Origin: Bacilli bacterium
GTDB lineage: Bacteria > Bacillota_I > Bacilli_A > RF39 > UBA660
Direction of reading: 5' to 3'
DNA length: 32,563 nt
NCBI GenBank assembly: GCA_017887885.1
Contig: JAGHHB010000018.1
Span: 1-32,563, forward strand
Below the pieces are notes generated by a model. The model saw nothing but the letters and a program-made list of their open reading frames with translations, did no database searches and was not told the DNA's origin. Numbering within the stretch: the stretch's first letter is position 1; each line of letters starts with the position of its first letter. Below are positions 23,943 through 32,040 of this stretch, one piece after another. Both the position numbers and the translations under genes were made by a program.

Positions 23943-25107
23943 GCTAAAAAAAAATATAACTATCTTAATAACTACGATACTTTCTATTAGTATAACTATT
24001 TTTTTGCTTATTATCAACATCATAAATATCACTAACAAAGAAAGTGAATTAAAAAATAAAATAGAAACTTTAGATAACTACCTCAACAATAAAAATCCCG
24101 ATACTTATGATGAAGCCTTTATTTTCAACGAATACTATATAGTAAACATAAATACGTTTGGAGAGACAATAATTTTTGGCAATCAAAATAGTTCTTATGA
24201 TCGAAAAGAGTTATTAAGTATTATCAGTCAAATACTAGATACTAATAATAACGAAGGAAAAATAAGAAATTTTATCTATAAAGTAAACACAGCTAATAAC
24301 AGTATCAATATTATTTTAATGGATACTACTTCTGCCGATATCTATATTAAAAATATGATTATATATTCCCTAATTATTTGCCTTTTTAGCATTTTTATAA
24401 TATATATCATTTCCAAAAAAATAGCAGTTAAAGTCACAAGTCCCATTGAAATAGCTTTTAATAAACAACGTGATTTTATTTCCGATGCTTCGCATGAATT
24501 AAAAACTCCTCTAACAATCATAACAACCAATGTCGAATTATTAAAAAATGATCTTAAAGATAATAAATGGTTAAACTATATTGATCAAGAAACAAAGAAA
24601 ATGAGTAATTTGATAAAGAAGCTTTTAAATCTAACTAAAATAGATAGTACTAATATAAAACAGCGAGAAAACCTTTCTGATGTCATTGAATCTTCAGTTC
24701 TTCCTTTTGAAAGTCTAATTTACGAAAAAAATATTAAAATACTAACAAATATTGAAAAAAATATTTATTATATATGTAACAAAGAAGAAATAACTAATCT
24801 AGTTACTATCTTAATCGATAATGCTATTAGACATACCAGCCCTCAAAATAAGATTACCCTAGATTTAGAGAAAGAAAAAAACAAAATTATATTAACAATA
24901 AAAAATCAAGGTCTGCCAATTCCCCCATCCGAAAGAGAAAAAATATTTGAGCGATTTTATCGCATCGATAAAGTTCGAAATAGCAGTGAAGAACGCTATG
25001 GTTTAGGCCTAGCCATTGCCAAAGAGATTGTAAATAGTCACCAGGCTAACATCAAAGTTGATTGTCTTGAAGGATGGACAATTTTTCAGATAATTTTTAA
25101 AATCTAA
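23932..25107 (+). CDS. sensor histidine kinase (CiaH-like)
   Basis: Membrane sensor kinase paired with the regulator just upstream. TM1 (about 8-32), an extracytoplasmic sensing region (about 33-138), TM2 (about 140-162), a short linker and no evident full HAMP. The HisKA box is DFISDASHELKTPLTIITTN with the phospho-acceptor His, followed by the N box LTILIDNAIRHTSPQNK, the F box region IFERFYRIDK and the G box GLGLAIAKEIV. 391 aa. The ATG lies inside the end of the regulator gene with GAGGTAAACT as SD. The sensor domain has no recognisable fold, so the signal is unknown. Confidence 0.92.
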   Translation: MIHKLKKNITILITTILSISITIFLLIINIINITNKESELKNKIETLDNYLNNKNPDTYDEAFIFNEYYIVNINTFGETIIFGNQNSSYDRKELLSIISQILDTNNNEGKIRNFIYKVNTANNSINIILMDTTSADIYIKNMIIYSLIICLFSIFIIYIISKKIAVKVTSPIEIAFNKQRDFISDASHELKTPLTIITTNVELLKNDLKDNKWLNYIDQETKKMSNLIKKLLNLTKIDSTNIKQRENLSDVIESSVLPFESLIYEKNIKILTNIEKNIYYICNKEEITNLVTILIDNAIRHTSPQNKITLDLEKEKNKIILTIKNQGLPIPPSEREKIFERFYRIDKVRNSSEERYGLGLAIAKEIVNSHQANIKVDCLEGWTIFQIIFKI

Positions 25108-25143
25108 TAAAAAGCCTCTCAATCTTTTTCCTCCTTTTAAATT

Positions 25144-25176
25144 TTTAAGAAAAGTTTAAGAAAAAGAAAGTAAAAT
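25144..25176 (+). promoter_or_regulatory. CiaR-type direct repeat and -10 before the htrA-like gene
   Basis: TTTAAG (25144-25149)-AAAAG-TTTAAG (25155-25160), 10 nt, then TAAAAT (25171-25176). This is an exact CiaR-type repeat, with the same spacing to the -10 as in the site before the response regulator. An AAAGGAGG SD follows at 25187-25194. Confidence 0.72.
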
Positions 25177-25199
25177 TTAAACATGCAAAGGAGGAAAAG

Positions 25200-26417
25200 A
25201 TGATGGAAGAAAAGAAAAAAATATGTTCCAAATGCAAAACGGAAAACGAAGAAAAGGCAATTTTTTGTACCAATTGTGGAACTAGTTTAAATAAAAAAAA
25301 GAAGCATAAAAAAGTAGTGCTACCTAAAATTAAAATAAATAAAAATATTTTAATACCAATAATCACTCTTATATTAGGAGCAATCATAATGTTTGGATTA
25401 ATCTCACTATATAATCCCACACTTATCTCTAATGTCACAAAGGTAGAAAAAGATGTAACAGTCACCGATACAGGTATTGCAGATGCAGTTGAAAAAATTT
25501 ATGATGCTGTTGTTGTAGTAGAAAACTATAACAACGATAAACTAATAGCAACAGGAACCGGTTTCGTTTTTCAAAAAGACAATGACTATGGCTACATCAT
25601 AACGAACAATCATGTCATAGAAAATGCCAATTCTATTTACGTAACTTTTACCAATGGAACAAGAGAAAAAGTAACTCTACTTGGATCTGATACCTATTCT
25701 GATATTGCTGTTCTTGCGATAGCTGCAGATAAAATAATATCTGTTGCAGAAATTGGAAACAGTGAAGAAGCAAGAGTAGGCGACACGACATTTGCTATTG
25801 GTACTCCATTAAATTATGAAGTATACTCTTGGAGTGTCACACGTGGTATCCTCTCTGGAAAAGATCGCCTTGTCGAAGTAAAACTTTCTAATAATTATTC
25901 TAACTCGGATTACGTTATGAAAGTATTACAGACAGACACCGCTATTAATTCAGGAAATAGTGGTGGTCCACTATGCAATTCTAACGGTGAAGTAATTGGA
26001 ATAACCAACATGAAATTAGCATCATCGAGTGTCGAAGGTATGGGCTTTGCTATTCCTATTGAAACAGCTATAAAATATGCTAATAAATATATCGAAGGAA
26101 ATACTATTGATAGACCATATCTTGGCATTGCCATGTATAATGTTTCTGATTTACGAATAAACACACTGGGAATAGATACAAAGCTAACAGATGGCGTATA
26201 TATATATTCTGTCGAAGAAAATAGTCCTGCCGCAAAAGCTGGTCTTCAAAAAGGCGATATCATTGTAGGTATCGACGATCAAAAAGTTACTAATTCAGCA
26301 TATCTAAAGTATCTATTATATGAATATAATATTAATGATGAAGTAAAAATTAAATATTATCGCAACAATAAAGAATACGAAACTACCGTCAAATTATTAG
26401 CTGAAAGTAGTTTATAA
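25200..26417 (+). CDS. zinc-ribbon-tethered HtrA/DegP-type serine protease
   Basis: Membrane-anchored quality-control protease facing outward. An N-terminal zinc ribbon (CSKCKTENEEKAIFCTNCG, about 9-28) sits in the cytoplasm, then a basic linker, one TM (about 51-71), a trypsin-like domain and a C-terminal PDZ domain (about 305-395, with GVYIYSVEENSPAAKAGLQKGDII). The catalytic triad is visible as His in ITNNHVI, Asp in YSDIAVLAI and Ser in NSGNSGGPL. 405 aa is normal for HtrA plus the extra ribbon. Two adjacent ATGs follow AAAGGAGG; the second is better spaced. A CiaR-type promoter precedes it, so the upstream two-component system likely controls it. Confidence 0.93.
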   Translation: MMEEKKKICSKCKTENEEKAIFCTNCGTSLNKKKKHKKVVLPKIKINKNILIPIITLILGAIIMFGLISLYNPTLISNVTKVEKDVTVTDTGIADAVEKIYDAVVVVENYNNDKLIATGTGFVFQKDNDYGYIITNNHVIENANSIYVTFTNGTREKVTLLGSDTYSDIAVLAIAADKIISVAEIGNSEEARVGDTTFAIGTPLNYEVYSWSVTRGILSGKDRLVEVKLSNNYSNSDYVMKVLQTDTAINSGNSGGPLCNSNGEVIGITNMKLASSSVEGMGFAIPIETAIKYANKYIEGNTIDRPYLGIAMYNVSDLRINTLGIDTKLTDGVYIYSVEENSPAAKAGLQKGDIIVGIDDQKVTNSAYLKYLLYEYNINDEVKIKYYRNNKEYETTVKLLAESSL

Positions 26418-26436
26418 TTATTGGCTATTAAAAGTT

Positions 26437-26463
26437 AAAAGGCACCTTTTTAAGATGCTTTTT
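26437..26463 (+). terminator. terminator of the htrA-like gene
   Basis: AAAAGGCA pairs with TGCTTTTT (one G-U), with an inner CTT/AAG, followed by more T. It starts about 20 nt after the stop codon. Confidence 0.7.
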
Positions 26464-26507
26464 TTAAACGTACTCTATTTATATTCAATATACTAGTATC
26501 ATTCTAC

Positions 26508-27395
26508 CTAAAAATACTCTACATTCCAATCATCTATAATATTTTTATTTATATTAAGAGTTCCAGATCCAACTCCCAAATCATGTCGCTTTTTATTTAA
26601 TCCATGATAATCTGAACCACCTGAAATTAATAAATTTTTACTTTGAGAAAAATTAAATAAATATTCTGTTTGTTTTTTAGTAAACGTCGTATAAAAGCAT
26701 TCTACCCCATCAAAGTTATGCACATTATATATCTTATCTAAAAACTTTTCTGTATCAGTAAATTTATATTGATAAGGATGAGCCAAAAAAATAATTCCTC
26801 CTGCCTCATGAACTAGCTCTATTATCTCTGTTAATAATGGCTTAAATTCAGCATGATTTATAAATAATTTACTATTGGGATTTGTTAATCCTTTTCTAAA
26901 AAAATCACTAAAAGAATCCCAAATATCCTCTTGTAAAATTTTTTTATTTTCAATATGTCTAACCAATTCTTCATATATATCACGTTCAAAAAATCTATTA
27001 TTAAAGATTATTCGTTGCACATTTTCTAAATTAAATATTAATTGCAATTGTTTGAGCCTATCAAATAATCTATTGCAAAGAATCCGCATCCTTGTCCTTT
27101 CTAGTTCTTTTGAGTAATAATTATCCAAATATTCTTGTACTTTTATATAGTCAAAACCATATCCCAGAACCTCAATTAATCTTCCATCAAAAGAAGTAGT
27201 AAATTCACATCCCACAATAATATTTCCATCATAAAATTCTGATACATCAAACCTTTTCATTTCTCGATAAGCATTACAAGTATTATGATCAGTGATAGAA
27301 ATAATATCCAAATTTGCCTTTTTAGCATTTATCAAAATTTCTTTTACCGAATCAGTACCATCAGAATACTTTGTATGCATATGTAAATCAATCAC
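26508..27395 (-). CDS. PHP-domain phosphoesterase
   Basis: Metal-dependent phosphoesterase of the PHP superfamily. Metal ligands are visible in order: MIDLHMHTKYSDGT (HxH), SITDHNT, VGCEFTT, IIFLAHPYQY, and the late GGSDYHG. A helical insertion lies between about residues 95 and 190. The general pattern fits COG0613 proteins (RNase AM / nucleotide phosphoesterase-like), but the substrate cannot be read. The start is GTG at 27395 after GGAGGAATTATAA. The XRE regulator gene lies 49 nt upstream on the same strand, so the two may form an operon. Confidence 0.85.
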   Translation of the reverse strand: MIDLHMHTKYSDGTDSVKEILINAKKANLDIISITDHNTCNAYREMKRFDVSEFYDGNIIVGCEFTTSFDGRLIEVLGYGFDYIKVQEYLDNYYSKELERTRMRILCNRLFDRLKQLQLIFNLENVQRIIFNNRFFERDIYEELVRHIENKKILQEDIWDSFSDFFRKGLTNPNSKLFINHAEFKPLLTEIIELVHEAGGIIFLAHPYQYKFTDTEKFLDKIYNVHNFDGVECFYTTFTKKQTEYLFNFSQSKNLLISGGSDYHGLNKKRHDLGVGSGTLNINKNIIDDWNVEYF

Positions 27396-27444
27396 TTATA
27401 ATTCCTCCATATTATATCTAATTAACTTTATATTTAATAAAGCA

Positions 27445-27723
27445 TTAATTTTTTTCCCTCTCATCAATTCTCTTAAATGTCGTAATATGTGACTTTTTAT
27501 ATATTACCAAATCTTCAGATTTTATTTTAGCATTTTTATCATAAACATTTATATTTTTAGCAAACTTATCGATTGTAGATACTCGAACATCTACTTTATT
27601 ATTTTCAATTTGATTTAAATAAGATAACGTCGTTCCTAATATTTCAGCAAATTTTTCTTGAGATAAGTTATACTTTTTACGATAGTATTTTAAATTAATT
27701 GCCAAAACTTCAGATAAATTCAT
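27445..27723 (-). CDS. XRE-family helix-turn-helix regulator
   Basis: A 92-residue DNA-binding protein. The HTH_3 domain occupies about residues 8-62: LKYYRKKYNLSQEKFAEILGTTLSYLNQIENNK, with VRVSTIDKFAKNINV after it. The C-terminal 30 residues are short and basic with no partner domain, so it may act as a simple repressor. The ATG follows GAGGAGGCAATT. Targets are unknown; divergent promoters lie in the 290-nt gap upstream, which also serves the Asn-rich membrane protein. Confidence 0.88.
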   Translation of the reverse strand: MNLSEVLAINLKYYRKKYNLSQEKFAEILGTTLSYLNQIENNKVDVRVSTIDKFAKNINVYDKNAKIKSEDLVIYKKSHITTFKRIDEREKN

Positions 27724-27827
27724 AATTGCCTCCTCTATCTTTTATATACAAATCATTTTATATTTTGGCGAAAAGAATGTCTTTACTATAAAAACGAAAG
27801 AAAAATGTAAAAAATACTACTATTTTA

Positions 27828-27856
27828 ATGACAAGAATTATTAATTATGTTAAAAT
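27828..27856 (+). promoter_or_regulatory. sigma-A promoter upstream of the leader mini-ORF
   Basis: ATGACA (27828-27833), 17-nt spacer, TAAAAT (27851-27856). The transcript would start near 27863, before the mini-ORF and the 444-aa gene. Confidence 0.6.
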
Positions 27857-27885
27857 TATATTAATGATATATGATAGGAGGACTT

Positions 27886-27903
27886 ATGAATAATATAGTT
27901 TAA
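27886..27903 (+). CDS. five-codon leader mini-ORF (MNNIV)
   Basis: ATG-AAT-AAT-ATA-GTT-TAA, preceded by a strong SD (ATAGGAGGACTT) and a promoter. It lies 108 nt before the next gene. The frame after the TAA stays open for another 20 codons (YFKKYNKEYSKLKITIYVLQ) before a second TAA, so this could be a broken small gene rather than a true leader peptide. No attenuator hairpin is seen in the gap. Confidence 0.4.
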   Translation: MNNIV

Positions 27904-28011
27904 TATTTCAAAAAATATAATAAAGAATATTCTAAATTAAAAATAACTATATATGTACTACAATAAAATAATACTAATTATTAAAAAAAGAAGGAAAGAA
28001 GGAAAAAAGTA

Positions 28012-29346
28012 ATGAATTTAAATAGTAAAAACGATTCCCATACTGAAAATAATTCAGAATTTTCAAGTTCAAACTCCAATAATCTACATAACCAATTCGA
28101 TAATAACAATCAAAACTATCAATCTAACACCACAGCTAATAATATTATGAACAATAATAATCAAAATAATAATAATAATAATATTGAAACAAATGTTGAC
28201 ATTTTTAACATGCAACCTATTCCAAGCCCTATTCAGTCTGATACAGCGGATAACAGTAACTTATCAGGGACTATTCCTGAAAGTGATTCAAAAATCCCAA
28301 ACTCAAATCCTAATCTAAATAGTCAGCCTAATAACATTAACGAAACATCTAGTTTGAATAATACCACCAAAACAGACGAGGCCGCTTTTAACATATTCCC
28401 TACTCAAAATAACTCTAGTCAATTGATTGATGATGAATTATTGAAAGCTTTCATCGGAAATAATTATGAAAAAATTACCACCAAACCATTTAATTTTGCA
28501 GGATTCTTCTTTACAACATTTTATATGTTCTATAGAAAAATGTTTTTATACGCACTGATAGTCTTTTTAATAAATCTAGTTATATTAAATGTTATAAATG
28601 ATTCTTTCATTACAGCGGTCTTTAATTTTCTTGTCGGATTATTTGTAAATAAAATTTATTTACATCATGCAAATAACAAAATAAATAAAATTAAAATTAA
28701 TAATCCTCAAAAAAGTATCGACGAAATAAAAGGAATCTGCGCCTCTACCGGAGGAACCAGTATAGGAAAACTATTCTTGGGATTATTTGTAGAAATAATT
28801 ATTGGCATTGTGGTTTTAATAATCATGGCTATCATAGGAATTACGTCGGCCTTTGGTAATTTATTTTTTGGCGAGGAAGGAATAATAAAATTTGGTGCCC
28901 AAGATGGAACTTACGACGGTGTATTAATTTATGATAATTCCGTTACAATGTTAAATGAATTTAGTATTGCTATACCTGACAAATTTAAAGAAAGTAGATC
29001 TAACGGCAATGATAGCATAGTTTATGAATATAGTAGTGGTAATAATATTTTCAATAGCTGTTCATTTTCTTTTCGAGGTATAAGTGATTATTCATCAGCA
29101 GAAGAATTAATTAATCAAATGCAAAAATATTATATAAGTAATAATTCTTCTAGTGTAAAAAAGGAAAATATTAACGGAATATCTTGGTATTATTTCAACT
29201 ATAATAGTGCCTTTGGTCAAAATTATTATTATGGAACAACAAAGGATAATAAAGTCTATCTATTTGAATATGAAGTTCAAAAAGACACCGATTCATCTTG
29301 TTTATCGTATAAAGATCAAATTATAAACTCAATTAAATCAAAATAA
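28012..29346 (+). CDS. Asn-rich membrane protein with DUF2628-like region
   Basis: A 444-residue protein of unknown function. Residues 1-135 are low-complexity, dominated by Asn and Ser (with runs such as NNNNQNNNNNN). About 140-285 is a membrane region: LLKAFIGNNYEKITTKPFNFAGFFFTTFYMFYRKMFLYAL resembles DUF2628-type proteins, followed by further helices (FITAVFNFLVGLFV, LFVEIIIGIVVLIIMAIIGI). About 290-444 is a soluble, probably extracytoplasmic domain with two Cys that could form a disulfide. Related proteins often carry an N-terminal zinc ribbon; here an Asn-rich segment replaces it. The SD is AGAAGGAAAGAAGG before ATG 28012. Confidence 0.75.
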   Translation: MNLNSKNDSHTENNSEFSSSNSNNLHNQFDNNNQNYQSNTTANNIMNNNNQNNNNNNIETNVDIFNMQPIPSPIQSDTADNSNLSGTIPESDSKIPNSNPNLNSQPNNINETSSLNNTTKTDEAAFNIFPTQNNSSQLIDDELLKAFIGNNYEKITTKPFNFAGFFFTTFYMFYRKMFLYALIVFLINLVILNVINDSFITAVFNFLVGLFVNKIYLHHANNKINKIKINNPQKSIDEIKGICASTGGTSIGKLFLGLFVEIIIGIVVLIIMAIIGITSAFGNLFFGEEGIIKFGAQDGTYDGVLIYDNSVTMLNEFSIAIPDKFKESRSNGNDSIVYEYSSGNNIFNSCSFSFRGISDYSSAEELINQMQKYYISNNSSSVKKENINGISWYYFNYNSAFGQNYYYGTTKDNKVYLFEYEVQKDTDSSCLSYKDQIINSIKSK

Positions 29347-29513
29347 TTCTATAATTTTTGTCACATTACTTTTTTAAATAAAAGCAAATGATCTTCTACT
29401 TTATCAAATATTAAATTTAATAAAGAGAAATATTTATTAGTATAAAAAGACAAAGAAAGTGTACCAAAGTTAAGTCTAATAACATTTGAAAGCAATCCCT
29501 TTTTTCCACAAAG

Positions 29514-29545
29514 AAATCTTTCTATGACAATATCAGGAAAGATTT
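29514..29545 (+). terminator. possible terminator downstream of the Asn-rich protein gene
   Basis: AAATCTTTC / GAAAGATTT with a 14-nt loop, followed by TTTCTTAATTTTT on the plus strand. It lies about 170 nt past the stop codon and just before the end of the SDR pseudogene on the other strand. The rest of the 29347-29556 gap holds no gene I can see. Confidence 0.45.
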
Positions 29546-29556
29546 TTTCTTAATTT

Positions 29557-30303
29557 TTACATTGCAGTATAGCCACCATCAATTGGTAAAACCATTCCCG
29601 TAACATAACTTACCTCATCACTAGCTAAAAAAATCGCTCCGGCATTCGGTTCGCTCTCGCAACCATATCTCCGAGTGGAACAGTTAATTTCATATATCTT
29701 TTAAAAGCTTCTGTATTTAAAGTTTCATGAGTCAAATCTGTATCAAAATAACCAGGACAAATAGCATTACAAGTAATATTATATAGAGCCAATTCAGTCG
29801 CTACTGCTCTTGTAAAATTTATTACCCCACCTTTCAGCTACAGTATTCATTTCTATATTACCAACCAGCCCGTACATAGAAGCAATGTTAATAATTCTTC
29901 CATAATTATTTTTTATCACTATATTAGCAATTTCTCGTGTTACATAAAAAACACTATTTAGATCAGCACCAATAGTAAATTTTCACTCATCATCACTCAT
30001 ATTCAAAACACCATTATTTTTAGCATCTCCGGCACAATTTATTAAAATATCTACTTTTCCAAATTTTTTTCTTGTTAATTCAGCTGCCGCTTTAACTTCC
30101 AATATACTTGTAACATTACATTTAATTTGCAAACATTATATATCCAATTTTTCAACCTCTTCTTGCAATAATCTTAATCGTTCTAGTCTTCTTGCCATAA
30201 CAACTAGATTGGACCCTTCTTTATCAAAACACCTAGCCGTCTGGTCACCCAAACCACTAGAAGGCCTTGTAATCACTACTATTTTTCCTTTTAAATTAAA
30301 CAT
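29557..30303 (-). pseudogene. decayed short-chain dehydrogenase/reductase
   Basis: On the minus strand a good SD (AAAGGAAGGG) and ATG at 30303 open an SDR-like protein: MFNLKGKIVVITRPSSGLG (cofactor site, TGxxxGxG altered), VDILINCAG, NNYGRIINIASMYG, then FTRAVATELALYNITCNAICPGY and SYVTGMVLPIDGGYTAM. It is broken by an in-frame TAA (30138-30136), an in-frame TGA at an expected Trp (29985-29983), a frameshift at the catalytic YxxxK region, and another frameshift near 29650 before the PNAGAIFLASDE segment. 3-oxoacyl-ACP reductase-like proteins have this pattern. At least four lesions mean that it is not functional, unless assembly errors contribute. Confidence 0.88.
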
Positions 30304-30463
30304 TTATTTTCCCTTCCTTTACTATTTTTTTAGTATAATATTTTAAAATAATATCAGTAATGAAAATTACTCGCTTGTCAGTTTAATTGACACCTAATAA
30401 AAATTACATAAAAATACATATTTATCTCATAATTCAACCATAATTATTAGATATAATATTTTC

Positions 30464-30482
30464 ATAGTTTAAGAAAAACTAT
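30464..30482 (+). promoter_or_regulatory. inverted repeat after the -10 of the thioredoxin-like gene
   Basis: ATAGTTT-AAGAA-AAACTAT, a perfect 7-bp inverted repeat located 6 nt after TATAAT (30452-30457). It could be an operator or a 5' stabilising hairpin. No U-tract follows. The -35 of this promoter is poor, which would fit an activator- or operator-controlled gene. Confidence 0.4.
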
Positions 30483-30539
30483 AGAAAGGTGATGATATTA
30501 TAAGGAAAAATTATTTTAATAATAAAGGAGGAAATTAAA

Positions 30540-30779
30540 ATGCAATTAAAAATAATTGGATCTGATTGTAGCAATGGAATGAAAATTATGAAAAACTTGA
30601 AAAAGGTCGAGAAAGACCTAAATATAAAACTTGATATTGAACAAATACCAATATCAAGTAAGGAAAAATATAATATAAAAATCATTCCAACAATCATGAT
30701 TAATGATAAAAAAATATCAGAAGGTTTTGTTCCTAGCGAAAGAGAATTGACTAAAATTTTAAAAGAAGAAACTATTTAA
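30540..30779 (+). CDS. thioredoxin-like protein with CSNG active-site variant
   Basis: A 79-residue protein of the small thioredoxin_3 / redox-active disulfide protein 2 type. It has the beta-alpha-beta start MQLKIIGSDCSNGMKIMKNL, the cis-Pro loop IIPTIMIND and the ending EGFVPSERELTKIL. The usual CxxC is reduced to CSNG, leaving only the first Cys, so it would be a monothiol or non-redox version. The SD AAAGGAGG before ATG 30540 is strong. It is followed by a 15-bp terminator, so it is a single-gene unit. Members of this family often accompany metal or arsenic permeases, but none is adjacent here. Confidence 0.78.
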   Translation: MQLKIIGSDCSNGMKIMKNLKKVEKDLNIKLDIEQIPISSKEKYNIKIIPTIMINDKKISEGFVPSERELTKILKEETI

Positions 30780-30826
30780 TAATAAAAAGATGGATATCAT
30801 ATATTAAAATGCCATCTTTTTATTAT
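30779..30826 (+). terminator. terminator of the thioredoxin-like gene
   Basis: Perfect 15-bp inverted repeat around AATAAAAAGATGG / CCATCTTTTTATT with an 18-nt loop. The right arm is T-rich. It starts at the stop codon. Confidence 0.8.
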
Positions 30827-30868
30827 AAATTTTCCTTAATCATATAATAATATTAATGGTGATTAATT

Positions 30869-31792
30869 ATGATAGTTAGACTTGGTTATGTAGCCATCAG
30901 TTTAGCAGTTAACGCTACAACATCTAGCCCATATACTTATAGCGAATATTTAAAAAATAATGATTTAAATAAATTAGACACAGTAATTAAATCAAATCTA
31001 ATTAATTTGGAAAAAATAATTGATTACAATATCAGAAATAATATTCATTTCTATCGACTTTCATCAAAGCTTATTCCATTAGCAACAAAGGACGAAATAG
31101 AATTTGATTATATCACACCATATAGATTATTTTATAATAAAATAGGTAATAAAATAAAAGATAATCACATACGAGTAGATTTTCATCCTGATCAATTTAC
31201 CGTTCTCAATAGTACAAATAGTCAGATTGTTAATAATACTATTAAAACCTTAAAGTATCATTATAATTTATTAGATGCACTTAAAATAAAAAATAAGCTT
31301 ATGATTATCCACGTTGGCAGTAGTGTATTAGGCAAAAAAAATTCCATAACAAGGTTTATTAATAACTTCAAAAAATTACCATCATATTTACAAAAATCTA
31401 TTGCAATTGAAAATGATGACAAAATATTTAATATCGAAGATTGTATACAAATATCTAAAGAATTAAATATACCTATTGTTTTAGATTATCATCATTATAA
31501 CTGCAATAAAAGTATCTTAGATATTCCAACTATCTTTGATAGTTGGAAAAATATAATTCCAAAAATTCACTTTTCTTCACCCAAAAATATCCGTGAATTT
31601 CGAAATCATAATGATTACATTAATTGTGACGATTTTATTGCCTTCATCAATATAATCAAAGATTTTGGAAAAGACGTAGATATCATGTTAGAAGCAAAAG
31701 CAAAAGATGATGCTATGTTTCGCTTAATACGAGAACTTAAATACAAAACAAATTATAAATTTATTGATGATACAACATTTGAAGTAAAATAG
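30869..31792 (+). CDS. uvsE: UV DNA damage endonuclease
   Basis: UvsE/UVDE nicks DNA 5' to UV photoproducts and starts an alternative excision repair path. It is a TIM-barrel metalloenzyme. The 307-residue protein shows MIVRLGYVAISLAVNATTSS, HFYRLSSKLIPLATKDEIEFDY, VDFHPDQFTVLNS, MIIHVGSSVLGKK, IAIENDDK, VLDYHHYNCN, KIHFSSPK and the late DIMLEAKAKDDA. These supply the His, Glu and Asp metal ligands expected in the family. The SD is weak (GGTGATTAATT). It seems to be a single gene. With the AlkD-like protein it gives this window two DNA-lesion repair enzymes. Confidence 0.94.
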   Translation: MIVRLGYVAISLAVNATTSSPYTYSEYLKNNDLNKLDTVIKSNLINLEKIIDYNIRNNIHFYRLSSKLIPLATKDEIEFDYITPYRLFYNKIGNKIKDNHIRVDFHPDQFTVLNSTNSQIVNNTIKTLKYHYNLLDALKIKNKLMIIHVGSSVLGKKNSITRFINNFKKLPSYLQKSIAIENDDKIFNIEDCIQISKELNIPIVLDYHHYNCNKSILDIPTIFDSWKNIIPKIHFSSPKNIREFRNHNDYINCDDFIAFINIIKDFGKDVDIMLEAKAKDDAMFRLIRELKYKTNYKFIDDTTFEVK

Positions 31793-31994
31793 AAAAAATT
31801 ATTACACCTAGTAATAGTAATACATATAATATAAAAAGGAAATAAATTAATTTTCCCAAACTTTTTGAATTGTTCTTCATTCAGTAAGATAAAAGTTTAG
31901 TAACCATAAGTTTACTTTTTTATTATTTTTAATCTATAATTTTTTCGTCTCGACCATGAAAATAATAAAAAAATCGTAAAAATTAAAATTTTAA
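31793..31994. other. AT-rich intergenic stretch between uvsE and tRNA-Gly
   Basis: I see no gene here. A weak hairpin AGTAA-(8 nt)-TTACT at 31899-31916 followed by TTTTTATTATTTTT may end the uvsE transcript. Confidence 0.4.
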
Positions 31995-32023
31995 TTGACT
32001 TATTTACAAAATATTGGTATAAT
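31995..32023 (+). promoter_or_regulatory. sigma-A promoter of tRNA-Gly
   Basis: TTGACT (31995-32000), 17-nt spacer, TATAAT (32018-32023), with transcription expected about 10 nt before the tRNA. Confidence 0.85.
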
Positions 32024-32040
32024 TATTTATGCCTACTGAT

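Noticed and set aside
29983-29985. TGA at an expected Trp codon in the SDR sequence, hinting at the Mycoplasma genetic code
   Set aside because: DUF1934, the M23 peptidase, walJ and the 15923-16327 gene all end in TGA at sensible places (several as ATGA or TGATG junctions), and intact genes use TGG for Trp. The SDR has other lesions, so this is decay.
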